Assembly (NCBI RefSeq): GCF_900451195.1
Contig: NZ_UGHR01000004.1
Location: forward strand, 1-64,000
Direction of reading: 5' to 3'
DNA from: Iodobacter fluviatilis
Lineage (GTDB): Bacteria; Pseudomonadota; Gammaproteobacteria; Burkholderiales; Chitinibacteraceae
Length of the DNA stretch: 64,000 bases
Under the pieces are notes generated by a model. The model saw nothing but the letters and a program-made list of their open reading frames with translations. It had not been told where the DNA came from and did not search any database. The number at the start of each line of letters is the position of its first letter. Positions within the stretch are counted from its first letter, which is position 1. This document shows positions 53,989-62,501 of the stretch, piece by piece. Position numbers and translations under genes: made by a program.

Positions 53989-54635
53989 ATAAAGAAACCC
54001 GGCGTATTTTTTATCAGCGCCTTGCCGATTTAGACCCCAATCCCACTACCGAGCTGAACTACAGCACACCATTCGAGCTGCTCACTGCTGTCTTGCTATC
54101 GGCTCAGGCTACCGATGTGGGTGTTAACAAAGCGACTAAGCGTTTGTTTCCTGTTGCGAATACACCCGAAAGCATTCTGGCGCTGGGGCTGGAGGGGCTT
54201 GAATCCTATATCGCCACCATCGGCCTCTATCACAGCAAGGCCAAGCATCTGCTGCAAACCTGTCAGATGCTGATTGATTTGCATGGCAGCGAAGTACCTC
54301 AAGATAGAGAATCACTTGAAGCCCTGCCAGGGGTTGGCCGTAAAACCGCCAATGTGGTGATGAATACGGCGTTTGGCATACCGACCATTGCAGTCGATAC
54401 GCATATCTTCCGCGTATCCAACCGTACGGGCTTAGCGCCGGGTAAGGATGTAAAAGTGGTTGAAGAAAAGCTGCTTAAAGTTACTCCCAGCGAATTCAAA
54501 CTCAACGCCCACCACTGGCTGATTTTACACGGCCGCTACGTGTGCAAAGCGCGTAAGCCCGAGTGCTGGAGCTGCGTGGTGAATGATGTGTGCGATTACA
54601 AATCCAAACAAATCACTCCGCCACCGGGGCGGTAA
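53985..54635 (+). CDS. nth: Endonuclease III
   Basis: 216 aa. DNA glycosylase/AP lyase for oxidised pyrimidines. HhH motif with catalytic Lys (LPGVGRKTANVV) and Asp (VDTHIFRVSNR), and the C-terminal 4Fe-4S cluster with cysteines spaced C-X6-C-X2-C-X5-C. Follows rnf as in E. coli. Confidence 0.97.
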   Translation: MNKETRRIFYQRLADLDPNPTTELNYSTPFELLTAVLLSAQATDVGVNKATKRLFPVANTPESILALGLEGLESYIATIGLYHSKAKHLLQTCQMLIDLHGSEVPQDRESLEALPGVGRKTANVVMNTAFGIPTIAVDTHIFRVSNRTGLAPGKDVKVVEEKLLKVTPSEFKLNAHHWLILHGRYVCKARKPECWSCVVNDVCDYKSKQITPPPGR

Positions 54636-54652
54636 ATAGAATGTCCCTTTGC

Positions 54653-54685
54653 TATAATGTAGCTTTTAAAGCTACGATCGTAGCT
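54653..54685 (+). promoter_or_regulatory. Promoter and palindromic operator of the HEPN/MNT pair
   Basis: Perfect -10 box TATAAT (54653-54658) with a poor -35. The expected start lies inside two adjoining palindromes: AGCTTT/AAAGCT (54661-54673) and the perfect 16-bp AGCTACGATCGTAGCT (54670-54685). The first gene encodes a winged helix, so autorepression is likely. Inferred, not shown. Confidence 0.7.
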
Positions 54686-54699
54686 AAAAAGGCGACGAT

Positions 54700-55293
54700 A
54701 TGCTGGCGGATTTATTACTAGGGCAGTATCGCAGGCGGGTGTTGGCGCTACTGCTGCTGCACCCTGAAAGTGCGTGGCATGTGCGTGAAATTGCACGGCT
54801 GACGCAAACGCAGGCGGGAACGCTTAACCGTGAGCTGAGCAAATTGGCCGAAGTGGGCGTATTGCTGGTCAACAAGGTAGGCAATCAAAAACATTATCGG
54901 GCGAATGTGGATTGCCCTGTCTTCGCTGAACTGGCGGGCTTGCTGCGCAAAACCTCAGGTGTGGCGGATGTATTGTCGGGCGCATTGGCTGCATTGGCCG
55001 AGCGGATTGACGTCGCGCTGGTGTATGGCTCGGTAGCGCGCGGAGAAGAGCGAGCGGCTAGTGATATCGACGTATTGGTGCTGGGCGACGTGAGCTTTGC
55101 TGAAGTGGTGACGGCGTTTTACCCATTGCAAGCCGAGCTAGGCCGTGAGATTAATCCGGTGGTGTATTCCATAGATGAATTCAAAGCCAAGCTAACTCAG
55201 CGGCAAGCGTGGGCGCTGGATGTGATGAAGCAGCAAAAAATGTATCTAATAGGAAACGAGCATGACCTTGGAAAACTTGCTGGCGATTCATAA
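54700..55293 (+). CDS. Winged-helix/nucleotidyltransferase (MNT) fusion, antitoxin-like
   Basis: 197 aa. N-terminal winged helix (about 10-75: HVREIARLTQTQAGTLNRELSKL, then GNQKHYRAN as the wing) and a minimal nucleotidyltransferase domain with GS (110-111) and D122, D124 (SDIDVLVLG). MNT proteins paired with HEPN proteins act as antitoxins by AMPylating the toxin. The start is near the -10 box, 15 bp after the palindrome. Overlaps the HEPN gene by 32 bp. Confidence 0.8.
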   Translation: MLADLLLGQYRRRVLALLLLHPESAWHVREIARLTQTQAGTLNRELSKLAEVGVLLVNKVGNQKHYRANVDCPVFAELAGLLRKTSGVADVLSGALAALAERIDVALVYGSVARGEERAASDIDVLVLGDVSFAEVVTAFYPLQAELGREINPVVYSIDEFKAKLTQRQAWALDVMKQQKMYLIGNEHDLGKLAGDS

Positions 55294-55702
55294 ACTCATC
55301 GCTCATCAGCCAGACCGTGATGCGCTGCAACGACTGCTGGATGCGGCGAAGCGCAATCTGGATGATGCACGGGTAACGGCGATTAGCGATGAAAACCGTT
55401 TTGATGCGGCGTACAAAGCCATTATGCAATGCGCAATGGCGTCGTTGTGGGCCAATGGCTATCGCACAGCCACCAGCCAGCCCGGTCATCATCAAACGGC
55501 GATTCAAGTGTTGCCTAAAACTATCGGCCTCGATATGGCGACGGTTATCGTGCTCGACGCGCTACGAAAACAGCGAAATTTATCTGATTACGAAGGAGAC
55601 CCGATTGCGCCGAGTGCGGTGGCTGAATGCCTCACGCAGGCTGAATTCCTATTCAAATATGTGCGTGAATGGTTGGGTAAAAATAAGCCTGAATTGGCAT
55701 AA
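55262..55702 (+). CDS. HEPN domain protein, toxin-like
   Basis: 146 aa, all-helical. The block QRNLSDYEGD (RN at 105-106, Y110) resembles the RNxxxY/H active region of HEPN ribonucleases. Overlaps the MNT gene, the typical order for a HEPN/MNT toxin-antitoxin pair. A regulatory or DNA-repair role is also possible, and toxicity has not been shown. Confidence 0.75.
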   Translation: MTLENLLAIHKLIAHQPDRDALQRLLDAAKRNLDDARVTAISDENRFDAAYKAIMQCAMASLWANGYRTATSQPGHHQTAIQVLPKTIGLDMATVIVLDALRKQRNLSDYEGDPIAPSAVAECLTQAEFLFKYVREWLGKNKPELA

Positions 55703-55714
55703 GTATGGGAATAG

Positions 55715-55746
55715 GCCAGATTAGCAAGTTATCTTGCTAATCTGGC
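55715..55746. terminator. Hairpin after the HEPN gene
   Basis: Perfect 14-bp stem GCCAGATTAGCAAG (55715-55728) and CTTGCTAATCTGGC (55733-55746), loop TTAT. No long T run, so termination strength is uncertain. It separates two convergent transcripts. Confidence 0.55.
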
Positions 55747-55780
55747 AAAACGTAATCAAGTGGCAAAATCCAGCTTCAGA

Positions 55781-57040
55781 TCAACCCTTATGCTTCACCA
55801 CCACCTGCCATCTCCAAACCACTAAGCCAACTGCAATTGCTGCGTGGATTGCGCTGATTAAGATGCTGGCGATTGGGGATGTGTGGCCGATAGGCATCAG
55901 GACAGAGGCTAAGCTTTCCAGCCCGCTACTGTGGGCTAAGAAGGGTAGCAGGCCGTTGATAATGGCCAGATACAGCAGGCTGCTGGCGAGTATCCGTTTG
56001 CTATTGCTGTTCAATGCAATGAATAAGCAGATGGCGCTGTCTCGCAGCAAGATCAGGGCGATGGCGAGTGGGGCGCTGCTGAGTACGGAAAATTCGTCCG
56101 CACCTGATCCGCTAGTCAATAGCGCAAAAACAAAAGACAGCAGTAAGGTCGTTGGCCAGAGCGGCAGATTGATCAGTGCTCCGTGCCAGTTCTGGCTTTG
56201 GATGCGAGTGAACACTCGTTGCCAGACGGTGAAGCCATTAGGCTCTGCAAAGAGCATGGCATAGGTCATCACGCTGCAAATAATCAGCCCGAGCATGGCT
56301 CCGTTTTCATGCTTAAAGCCTGCTAGAAACCCCGCTAGCAGGCAGGCAAACAAGGGCCATGCCCAAGGTAGGGTGCGCACTTGCAGGGCGTTTTGCATGA
56401 GCCGCCAAGCGGCAAAGATACTGCACACGGCAAAGAATGTGCCTGCCAGTAGCTGAAATTGCAGCGGCATAAAGGGGATATTCCACCAGCTAATCGGCGC
56501 ATCGCTCATCTCAAACAAATTAGGCATCATAAAAAAGGCGGGAATGGCCAGTAGCAAATTAAAACTGCCCCGGCGGTTTTGTGCCAGATCGGATTGGCCT
56601 AGTTGCAGATTGATGACCAGCGCCGCGCCATGCAGCAAAAGGCCGATGGCAATCATTGATAGCGCCTTGTTAATGGCACTGCTTGGGTTGCTTGGCAGCT
56701 CTGCCACAAGCAGTATCAGTAGGCAAAGCGCTCCGCCGTACCAATTAAACAGTGTGGCGCCAAATAGCTTGCCCCAAGTCATTTCCCATGGGCTGAGCGC
56801 ACTCATCCTTTGCTGATCCCATGTGTGATCGCGCTGCTCATCACCCATGGCGGCGGCAGCATTTTTTGTGCCCCACAGCCAGACTATCCCCACAAAGAGC
56901 GTCACCGCGGTGCTGCCCAGTTTGCTTAATTCTGTATTCATCCCTACGGCCAAAAAAATCAGCGCAAGGATGGCAGGCATGCCGATTAAGCGTTGCATTG
57001 AAAAACTTAACCACAGATTGCGTTTGAATTCTGGATTCAT
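55781..57040 (-). CDS. ABC-2 type exporter permease
   Basis: 419 aa from the ATG at 57040, which has AGGAAGGA upstream (MNPEFKRNLWLSFSMQRL). About 12 hydrophobic segments. It lacks a periplasmic lipoprotein-type domain. Partner of the ATPase at 57126-58040, but a 30-codon ORF lies between with ATGA overlaps on both sides. Substrate unknown. Confidence 0.85.
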   Translation of the reverse strand: MNPEFKRNLWLSFSMQRLIGMPAILALIFLAVGMNTELSKLGSTAVTLFVGIVWLWGTKNAAAAMGDEQRDHTWDQQRMSALSPWEMTWGKLFGATLFNWYGGALCLLILLVAELPSNPSSAINKALSMIAIGLLLHGAALVINLQLGQSDLAQNRRGSFNLLLAIPAFFMMPNLFEMSDAPISWWNIPFMPLQFQLLAGTFFAVCSIFAAWRLMQNALQVRTLPWAWPLFACLLAGFLAGFKHENGAMLGLIICSVMTYAMLFAEPNGFTVWQRVFTRIQSQNWHGALINLPLWPTTLLLSFVFALLTSGSGADEFSVLSSAPLAIALILLRDSAICLFIALNSNSKRILASSLLYLAIINGLLPFLAHSSGLESLASVLMPIGHTSPIASILISAIHAAIAVGLVVWRWQVVVKHKG

Positions 57041-57129
57041 ATCGTTTCCTTCCTGGTGCGCAGGAAAATTTTCTGCAAGTTTTTCCCGCAAAAGCTCAAC
57101 GCCAAATGATGTTTGAATTCATTGCTCAT
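57037..57129 (-). CDS. 30-codon ORF coupled between ABC ATPase and permease
   Basis: Reads MSNEFKHHLALSFCGKNL and ends in RKETI. The ATG overlaps the ATPase stop (ATGA) and the stop overlaps the permease ATG (ATGA), so it is placed for coupled translation. Its N-terminus resembles that of the permease (MNPEFKRNLWLSFS). Most likely the leftover start of a lost second permease gene; alternatively a leader ORF. No RBS of its own was noticed. Confidence 0.5.
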   Translation of the reverse strand: MSNEFKHHLALSFCGKNLQKIFLRTRKETI

Positions 57130-58040
57130 TTTGCTTCCTTGCTGGCGATGGTGCGCAGATAAGCTTGCTGCAAGTTCTGCTCGCCAAAGCTGCTGATGGC
57201 AAGGCCTGCTTGGATCAGCTCTGCCAGTAATTGGGCTTGCTCATCGCTGCTGCCGCTGAAATCAAATTCGGCATGATGGTCCTGAGTTTTGCTGAGCAGC
57301 ACTTTGGAGTGGGCGGCTAATATTTCGGCAAGGCGCGGATTTGGGCTAGCTAGGCTGAGCTGCAAGGCTCTGCTGCTGTGTGGGCTATTTGATAGCGCGC
57401 GATGCTCAAGGATTTTGCCGTCTTTCAGTACCAGCATATGGCTGGAATAGGCTTCCAGCTCGGCCAAAATATGCGATGAAACCAACAAGGTCATGCCGCT
57501 GGTTTGCAGTTGCCTGAATAAGATTGCCAGCTCATTACGCGCTTCCGGATCGAGGCCCGATGCGGGCTCGTCCAGCAGCAATACTTGCGGAGAATGAATA
57601 ATGGCCTGCCCGATGGCTACGCGCTGGCGCAAGCCCCGTGACAAGCTGCTGGTTTTTTGTTTTAAGCGATCTTGCAAAGACAAGCGCTGCGCCGTGTCAT
57701 GGATTGCGGCTGCAATGGCCTCTTTAGCCAAGCCTTGCGATGCCGCTGCATATTCTAGGCACTGCGCCACGGTTAGGTCTTGGTAGAGGCCAAAGAAATC
57801 TGATAAATAGCCCATCTGCCGGTGTACCGCGCGTGGCTCTTCCTGCACATCTAAGCCCGCCACAGCAATCGAGCCGGAAAGCGGTGTTTCAAGGCCGGCG
57901 ATGCAGCGCATCAGGGTGGTTTTACCCGCGCCATTGGCTCCGACTAAGGCCGTCACGCTGCCACGCTCTACACTCAGATTCAATTGATTCAACGCCCGAT
58001 GGCCGGGGTAATCAAAGGTAAGGCCAGAAATTTGGATCAT
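57126..58040 (-). CDS. ABC exporter ATP-binding protein
   Basis: 304 aa. Walker A GANGAGKTT near residue 34, signature SLSRGLRQR, Walker B VLLLDEPASGLDP, and a C-terminal extension of about 85 residues with no known motif. ATPase of a drug/gliding-type ABC-2 exporter; the permease follows. Substrate unknown. Confidence 0.92.
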   Translation of the reverse strand: MIQISGLTFDYPGHRALNQLNLSVERGSVTALVGANGAGKTTLMRCIAGLETPLSGSIAVAGLDVQEEPRAVHRQMGYLSDFFGLYQDLTVAQCLEYAAASQGLAKEAIAAAIHDTAQRLSLQDRLKQKTSSLSRGLRQRVAIGQAIIHSPQVLLLDEPASGLDPEARNELAILFRQLQTSGMTLLVSSHILAELEAYSSHMLVLKDGKILEHRALSNSPHSSRALQLSLASPNPRLAEILAAHSKVLLSKTQDHHAEFDFSGSSDEQAQLLAELIQAGLAISSFGEQNLQQAYLRTIASKEAK

Positions 58041-58137
58041 AGAAGTCTCGTTGATCTGACTAGATTTGACAGCATCATACTGGATGCAGACAGAGAATTA
58101 TTGTTAGGATGTGTGCAATTATCGCAGGGTAGGTGAA

Positions 58138-58475
58138 ACCTCATATGAGCTAACCAAAATCAAAAAGACCTTTTTAGTGCCTTCGGCACGTTGATTTTGG
58201 AGCGGTTAGCCACCGCAGGGCCTTCCTTTCTTGAACGGCCAAGAAACGAAGCCAAACCGCAAACTCAAAAACACGAAGGCCCCTCATCTGCGGACAGCGG
58301 CGGCTGCGGAACTCGCTCGCAGGCTCGCTCAAACAGGCATCAAAGAAACCCCGCCCGCTTGTTCCTCGCTTCGGCGTGTTTCAAGGGGACTCAAAAAGCC
58401 CTGTGCAGAGAGAGTGGTCACTATGTTTTTTCGCTGTTTGCTAATGAACACTTAATTGGTTAGCTGATATGGGGT
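58138..58475. repeat. Composite repeat module with inverted ends
   Basis: About 338 bp flanked by imperfect 20-bp inverted repeats: 58138-58157 and 58456-58475 differ at two positions after inversion. Inside are a CCAAAATCAA/TTGATTTTGG stem with a GTGCC/GGCAC hairpin in its loop, and a GC-rich stretch that looks like the widespread 'CCTTTCTTG..GGCCAAGAAA' intergenic repeats. ORFs read across it are probably spurious. Confidence 0.6.
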
Positions 58476-58526
58476 GAAACCCGCCAAATTAAGGTATAAG
58501 TCCGTGAAAAATGGCGGGTTTCACCC
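58472..58526. repeat. Hairpin repeat upstream of msrC
   Basis: Perfect 15-bp stem GGGTGAAACCCGCCA (58472-58486) and TGGCGGGTTTCACCC (58512-58526) with a 25-nt loop, ending 36 bp before the msrC start. It may act as a terminator or regulate msrC. No T run follows. Confidence 0.6.
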
Positions 58527-58561
58527 GCCCAACTAATCATCAATATTAATTGGAATAAAAA

Positions 58562-59044
58562 ATGGCAGAAAATTTACTGATTCAAGGTAGTAGCAAAGAA
58601 GAGCTGTATCAAAACCTGATTCCGCAAGCTTTGGCTTTAATTGAAGGCGAGAGTGATTTGATTGCTGCAATGGCTAATGTCTGCGCCGCCATGCATCACA
58701 CTTTTGGCTGGCTGTGGACTGGTTTTTATATTGTGAAGCAGCATGAGCTGGTACTTGGGCCATTTCAGGGGCCGATTGCCTGCACCCGCATTCAAAAAGG
58801 GCGTGGCGTTTGCGGTAGCGCTTGGGCTCAGGCGCAAACGCTGGTGGTGCCGGATGTGGACGCCTTTGCTGGGCATATCGCCTGCTCGTCACTTGCCCGC
58901 TCAGAAATTGTCTTGCCGCTGATTAATCGCGATGGTGTGGTGCTGGCGGTGTTGGATGTTGATTCGGCTGAGCTGGCGACGTTTGATGATATTGATGCCA
59001 GGTATCTGGCGCAGCTTTGTGAGGCTTTGGTGAAGCTTTTTTAA
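58562..59044 (+). CDS. msrC: Free methionine-(R)-sulfoxide reductase
   Basis: 160 aa GAF-domain enzyme. Blocks GPIACTRIQKGRGVCG and GHIACSSLARSEIVLPL carry the three active-site cysteines expected of fRMsr. Reduces free methionine sulfoxide with thioredoxin. Follows several repeats; its terminator is the interrupted hairpin at 59077-59300. Confidence 0.93.
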   Translation: MAENLLIQGSSKEELYQNLIPQALALIEGESDLIAAMANVCAAMHHTFGWLWTGFYIVKQHELVLGPFQGPIACTRIQKGRGVCGSAWAQAQTLVVPDVDAFAGHIACSSLARSEIVLPLINRDGVVLAVLDVDSAELATFDDIDARYLAQLCEALVKLF

Positions 59045-59076
59045 AGCAATGAGTGATTAGAAAATATATGGATTAT

Positions 59077-59300
59077 AAAAAATAACCGCCTTATTTAGGG
59101 AAATGCCGTTCACTTAAGCCGTTTTGCTTGAGTTCCCCCCTTTGAAAAAGGGGGGCCAGGGGGGATTTGCAGTTGACGCTGAGCTTAAATAAGCAAAAAA
59201 CCAAAGGAAAATCCCCCTCAATCCCCCTTTTACAAAGGGGGAAGCAAAACCAATACCTTAAGTGAACGGCATTAGCCTTATTCAGGGGCGGTTATTTTTT
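59077..59300. terminator. msrC terminator split by an insertion
   Basis: A perfect 14-bp inverted pair AAAAAATAACCGCC (59077-59090) and GGCGGTTATTTTTT (59287-59300) would form a normal terminator were they not about 196 bp apart. The intervening DNA is a hairpin element. Confidence 0.75.
59101..59274. mobile_element. MITE-like hairpin element, 174 bp
   Basis: 17-bp perfect terminal inverted repeats AATGCCGTTCACTTAAG (59102-59118) and its complement (59257-59273), with further similarity extending about 70 bp inward on each side (GTTTTGCTT, then CCCCC..GGGGG hairpins). Flanked by 13-bp direct repeats gccttattYaggg (59088-59100 and 59275-59287) with one mismatch, which look like a target duplication. 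No transposase within. Confidence 0.75.
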
Positions 59301-59323
59301 GTATTTAATATTGAATTTATCTT

Positions 59324-60085
59324 CTATTTGGATGTTTGTTTCCACCAAGCCATATAGCTATTGGCTAGGTTGCTATTGGAGACAGAGTGTTCAACTACAA
59401 AATTCCAGAAGTTGCCATCTGGGTAAAAAACTTTATAAGCCTTAAGATAAATGGTTTCAGTTCCTGTATTTAAACCTGAAGCAGAGAAAGCGGCTGCTGC
59501 ATCGTTTTGGCTAATAATTTGAGTGCCACCTGTGCTAATTTTTGTGAAGATTATTGAGCCATTTGCGTCGATTTTAATATTTGAACTGGCATTGCCACAG
59601 TCTTCGATATATTCGAATGCTTGGCCCTTAATATCGCCAAAGGATAGGGCTGGGCTGCTATTTTCAAGCAAAACGTATTTTGCTTTTTTTTGTTCATCGC
59701 AGAGCATGATGGCGCGAAAATCCACTTTATGCTTCCAAGATCCTCGCCAATTGCTAATCGTTAAGTTGTCCAAAGCAACTGTGCCATTTAACGTTATTTG
59801 AGTATTTCCTAAAGATAATAAACCACTACTTAGTGTTGAGCTGTTAACTGTGGAGGTAAGCTCTTTGTTGCCGAATTGATGAACTTTATAAGAGCTTACA
59901 GGCCATTGATTGGCGGTGTTTGTTGGCGTTGGAGTTGGTACAGGAGTGGGGACAGGAGTTGGTATAGCAGTCGGTATAGGAGCTGTGCTTTGTGTTCCAG
60001 TTGTATTTGTTGGTGAAGCATCGTCACCCCCACAAGCAACGAGAGTCAGGGCGAGTAATGAGCTGATTAGTGTACGTATTTTCAT
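59324..60085 (-). CDS. Lipoprotein of unknown function with Pro-Thr linker
   Basis: 253 aa. Lipobox LVAC (Cys18) after MKIRTLISSLLALTL, then a Thr/Pro-rich linker (about 27-58), then a domain with a CDEQ..ECIED-like Cys pair (about 135 and 165). The linker echoes the PT tract of the chitinase but uses different codons. No family recognised. Monocistronic. Confidence 0.75.
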   Translation of the reverse strand: MKIRTLISSLLALTLVACGGDDASPTNTTGTQSTAPIPTAIPTPVPTPVPTPTPTNTANQWPVSSYKVHQFGNKELTSTVNSSTLSSGLLSLGNTQITLNGTVALDNLTISNWRGSWKHKVDFRAIMLCDEQKKAKYVLLENSSPALSFGDIKGQAFEYIEDCGNASSNIKIDANGSIIFTKISTGGTQIISQNDAAAAFSASGLNTGTETIYLKAYKVFYPDGNFWNFVVEHSVSNSNLANSYMAWWKQTSK

Positions 60086-60503
60086 TTATATTCTCTAGGT
60101 TGTGATTATGATAAGTGAATATTCTGTGTTGGCATTGTAAGATTTGCGGGGTTTTTATGTAAATAAAAACAATGATTTTTATCGTTATTTATAAGTTTTG
60201 TTGTTTTTAATTTACACCTAGCTTATTAAAAGCCATGGCCTTGTATGAATGATTTTCATTTGGATAATGCGCTGTTTTTTTTGCCGGTGACAGGCAGCAA
60301 GGACTCAATGTCTGGGGGAGTATTAAGCATTTTTACTAAAATACTATTCAGTGGATGATTTTGAGGCTGAAGGTATTGGTTATGATCAAAAAAAGAGATT
60401 TGAGAAATACAAATCGGGTCTTAGTTCTCTGTCTGAATGCTCCGATCAGCGGCAGGCCTGCCCATGCTAAACTTCGGCCGCTGTTTCACTACCAGGGTTT
60501 CTC
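60086..60503. other. Intergenic region between divergent genes
   Basis: About 418 bp, AT-rich near the lipoprotein side. It must hold the promoters of the lipoprotein gene (minus) and rep (plus). Only an AGCGGC/GCCGCT stem (60451-60483 region) was noticed. No RNA gene recognised. Confidence 0.5.
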
Positions 60504-62501
60504 ATGCTGCATCTCTTAAATACTCCCCAACGCGAGGCTGTTGTTTATCTGGGCGGGCCTTGCCTCGTTCTGGCGGGCGCTGGCTCCGGCAAGACGCGGG
60601 TGATTACGCAGAAGATTGCGTATTTAATTGAGAAGGCGGGCATGAATGCCAAAAACATCGCGGCAATCACCTTTACCAATAAGGCCGCGCGCGAGATGCA
60701 GGAGCGGGTGGGCGCGCTGCTGCCTAAGGAAATGCTCAAGGGGCTAACGGTTTCTACCTTTCACTCCCTCGGGCTGAAAATGCTGCGCGAAGAAGCGCGT
60801 CATCTGGGCTATAAGCCGCAGTTTTCTATTCTGGATTCGGCAGACGCTGCCAAAATTATCAGCGAGCAACTGGTTACCACCGACAAAGCCCTGATTCGAA
60901 CCAGCATGAGCCAGATTTCTATGCTGAAGAACGATCGCATTTCGCCAGAAAAAGCGCTGGCTATGGCGCAATCAGAGGGCGAATTGCAGCTGGCCAAGCT
61001 GTACACCTCTTACCAGGACACTTTGTTTGCTTATCAGGCGCTTGATTTTGACGATCTGATCCGCCTGCCTGTCGATTTATTCGAGGCTAATCCCGAAGTT
61101 TTGGAAAAATGGCAAAACCGCCTGCGTTATTTGCTGGTCGATGAATACCAAGATACCAATACCACCCAATATCAATTGGTTAAGCTGCTGGCGGGTGTGA
61201 CAGGTTTGTTTACTGCTGTGGGGGACGACGACCAGTCTATCTATGCCTGGCGTGGTGCGAATGTGGATAATTTGCGCCTCTTGCAAGAGGATTTTCCTAA
61301 GCTGCAGGTGATTAAGCTGGAGCAAAATTATCGCTCTATGGCGCGTATTTTGCGCTGCGCTAATGCGGTGATTGGCAATAATCCTAAATTATTCGAGAAA
61401 AAGCTTTGGTCTGATCTGGGGGTGGGCGATCCGATTATGGTGATCGAAACCAAAACCGAGGAAGAAGAAGCGGCTATGGTGCTGGATCATCTGGAGTCGA
61501 GTCGTTTTTTAAGCAATGGCAAGTATTCCAACTATGCCATTTTGTACCGTGGTAATCATCAGGCACGGATTATCGAGCAGCAAATGTGGGGGCGCCGTAT
61601 TCCCTATGTGATTTCGGGCGGGCAATCGTTTTACGATAAGGCCGAAATTAAAGACGTACTGGCGTATTTGCGGCTGATTGCCAATCAGGACGACGATCCG
61701 GCGTTTATTCGCTCTGTGACGACACCTAAGCGTGGCGTGGGCAATGTTACGCTGGAAAAGTTGGGCAGCTATGCCGCCACCCGTAATGTGTCTTTCTTTA
61801 CGGCAGTATATGAAGAAGGCTTTATTCATCAGGTGCAAGCCGCCCAGTACGAGCCTTTGCGCCTCTTTTGTGATTTTATCAATCGCATGCAAGACCGTGC
61901 AGTTAAAGAGCCCGCCGGGCCTTTATTAAATGAGCTGCTGCTGGGGATTGATTTTGAAACTTGGCTATACGAAAACGACGAGCCTCGCCCGGCCGAGGCC
62001 AAGTGGAAAAACATACAAGATTTAGTGGCCTGGATTAGCAAAAAAGGCGAGGAAGACGATAAAAGCCTGATCGATATCGTGCAAACCATCGCGCTGATCA
62101 CCATGTTGGAAGGGCGTGATGAAGAAGAGGTGGATGCGGTAAAGCTATCTACCTTGCATGCATCCAAAGGGCTGGAATATCCGCATGTGTTTTTGATCGG
62201 CTGTGAAGAAAACATCTTGCCGCATCAGAATTCGATTGAAAGCAATATGGTGGAAGAAGAGCGGCGGCTGATGTATGTGGGCATTACCCGCGCCCAGCGC
62301 ACACTGACCATTAGCTATTGCGGCAAGCGTCGCCGTGCTGGGGAATGGCAAATTACCGAGCCAAGCCGCTTTTTAAAAGAATTACCGCCCGAAGATGTGA
62401 TCATCAGTGGCCGCTTGGCAGGGGACAAGCCCAAACCCGCCATGACAAAGGAAGAGCGTAAAGCTAAAAATGCTGAGCTGATGGCAAGGATAGGGAAGTA
62501 A
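60504..62501 (+). CDS. rep: ATP-dependent DNA helicase Rep
   Basis: 665 aa, SF1A helicase of the UvrD/Rep group, usual Rep length. Motifs in order: AGAGSGKTRVI (I), TFTNKAAREMQERV (Ia), LLVDEYQDTN (II), GDDDQSIYAWRGA (III), LEQNYRS (IV), LSTLHASKGLEYPHVF (V), YVGITRAQ (VI). Clears proteins ahead of replication forks. Confidence 0.95.
   Translation: MLHLLNTPQREAVVYLGGPCLVLAGAGSGKTRVITQKIAYLIEKAGMNAKNIAAITFTNKAAREMQERVGALLPKEMLKGLTVSTFHSLGLKMLREEARHLGYKPQFSILDSADAAKIISEQLVTTDKALIRTSMSQISMLKNDRISPEKALAMAQSEGELQLAKLYTSYQDTLFAYQALDFDDLIRLPVDLFEANPEVLEKWQNRLRYLLVDEYQDTNTTQYQLVKLLAGVTGLFTAVGDDDQSIYAWRGANVDNLRLLQEDFPKLQVIKLEQNYRSMARILRCANAVIGNNPKLFEKKLWSDLGVGDPIMVIETKTEEEEAAMVLDHLESSRFLSNGKYSNYAILYRGNHQARIIEQQMWGRRIPYVISGGQSFYDKAEIKDVLAYLRLIANQDDDPAFIRSVTTPKRGVGNVTLEKLGSYAATRNVSFFTAVYEEGFIHQVQAAQYEPLRLFCDFINRMQDRAVKEPAGPLLNELLLGIDFETWLYENDEPRPAEAKWKNIQDLVAWISKKGEEDDKSLIDIVQTIALITMLEGRDEEEVDAVKLSTLHASKGLEYPHVFLIGCEENILPHQNSIESNMVEEERRLMYVGITRAQRTLTISYCGKRRRAGEWQITEPSRFLKELPPEDVIISGRLAGDKPKPAMTKEERKAKNAELMARIGK

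Noticed and set aside
58191..58463. Two overlapping ORFs in the GC-rich part of the composite repeat
   Set aside because: Low-complexity, basic and without a start signal; typical of the repeat, not of a gene.
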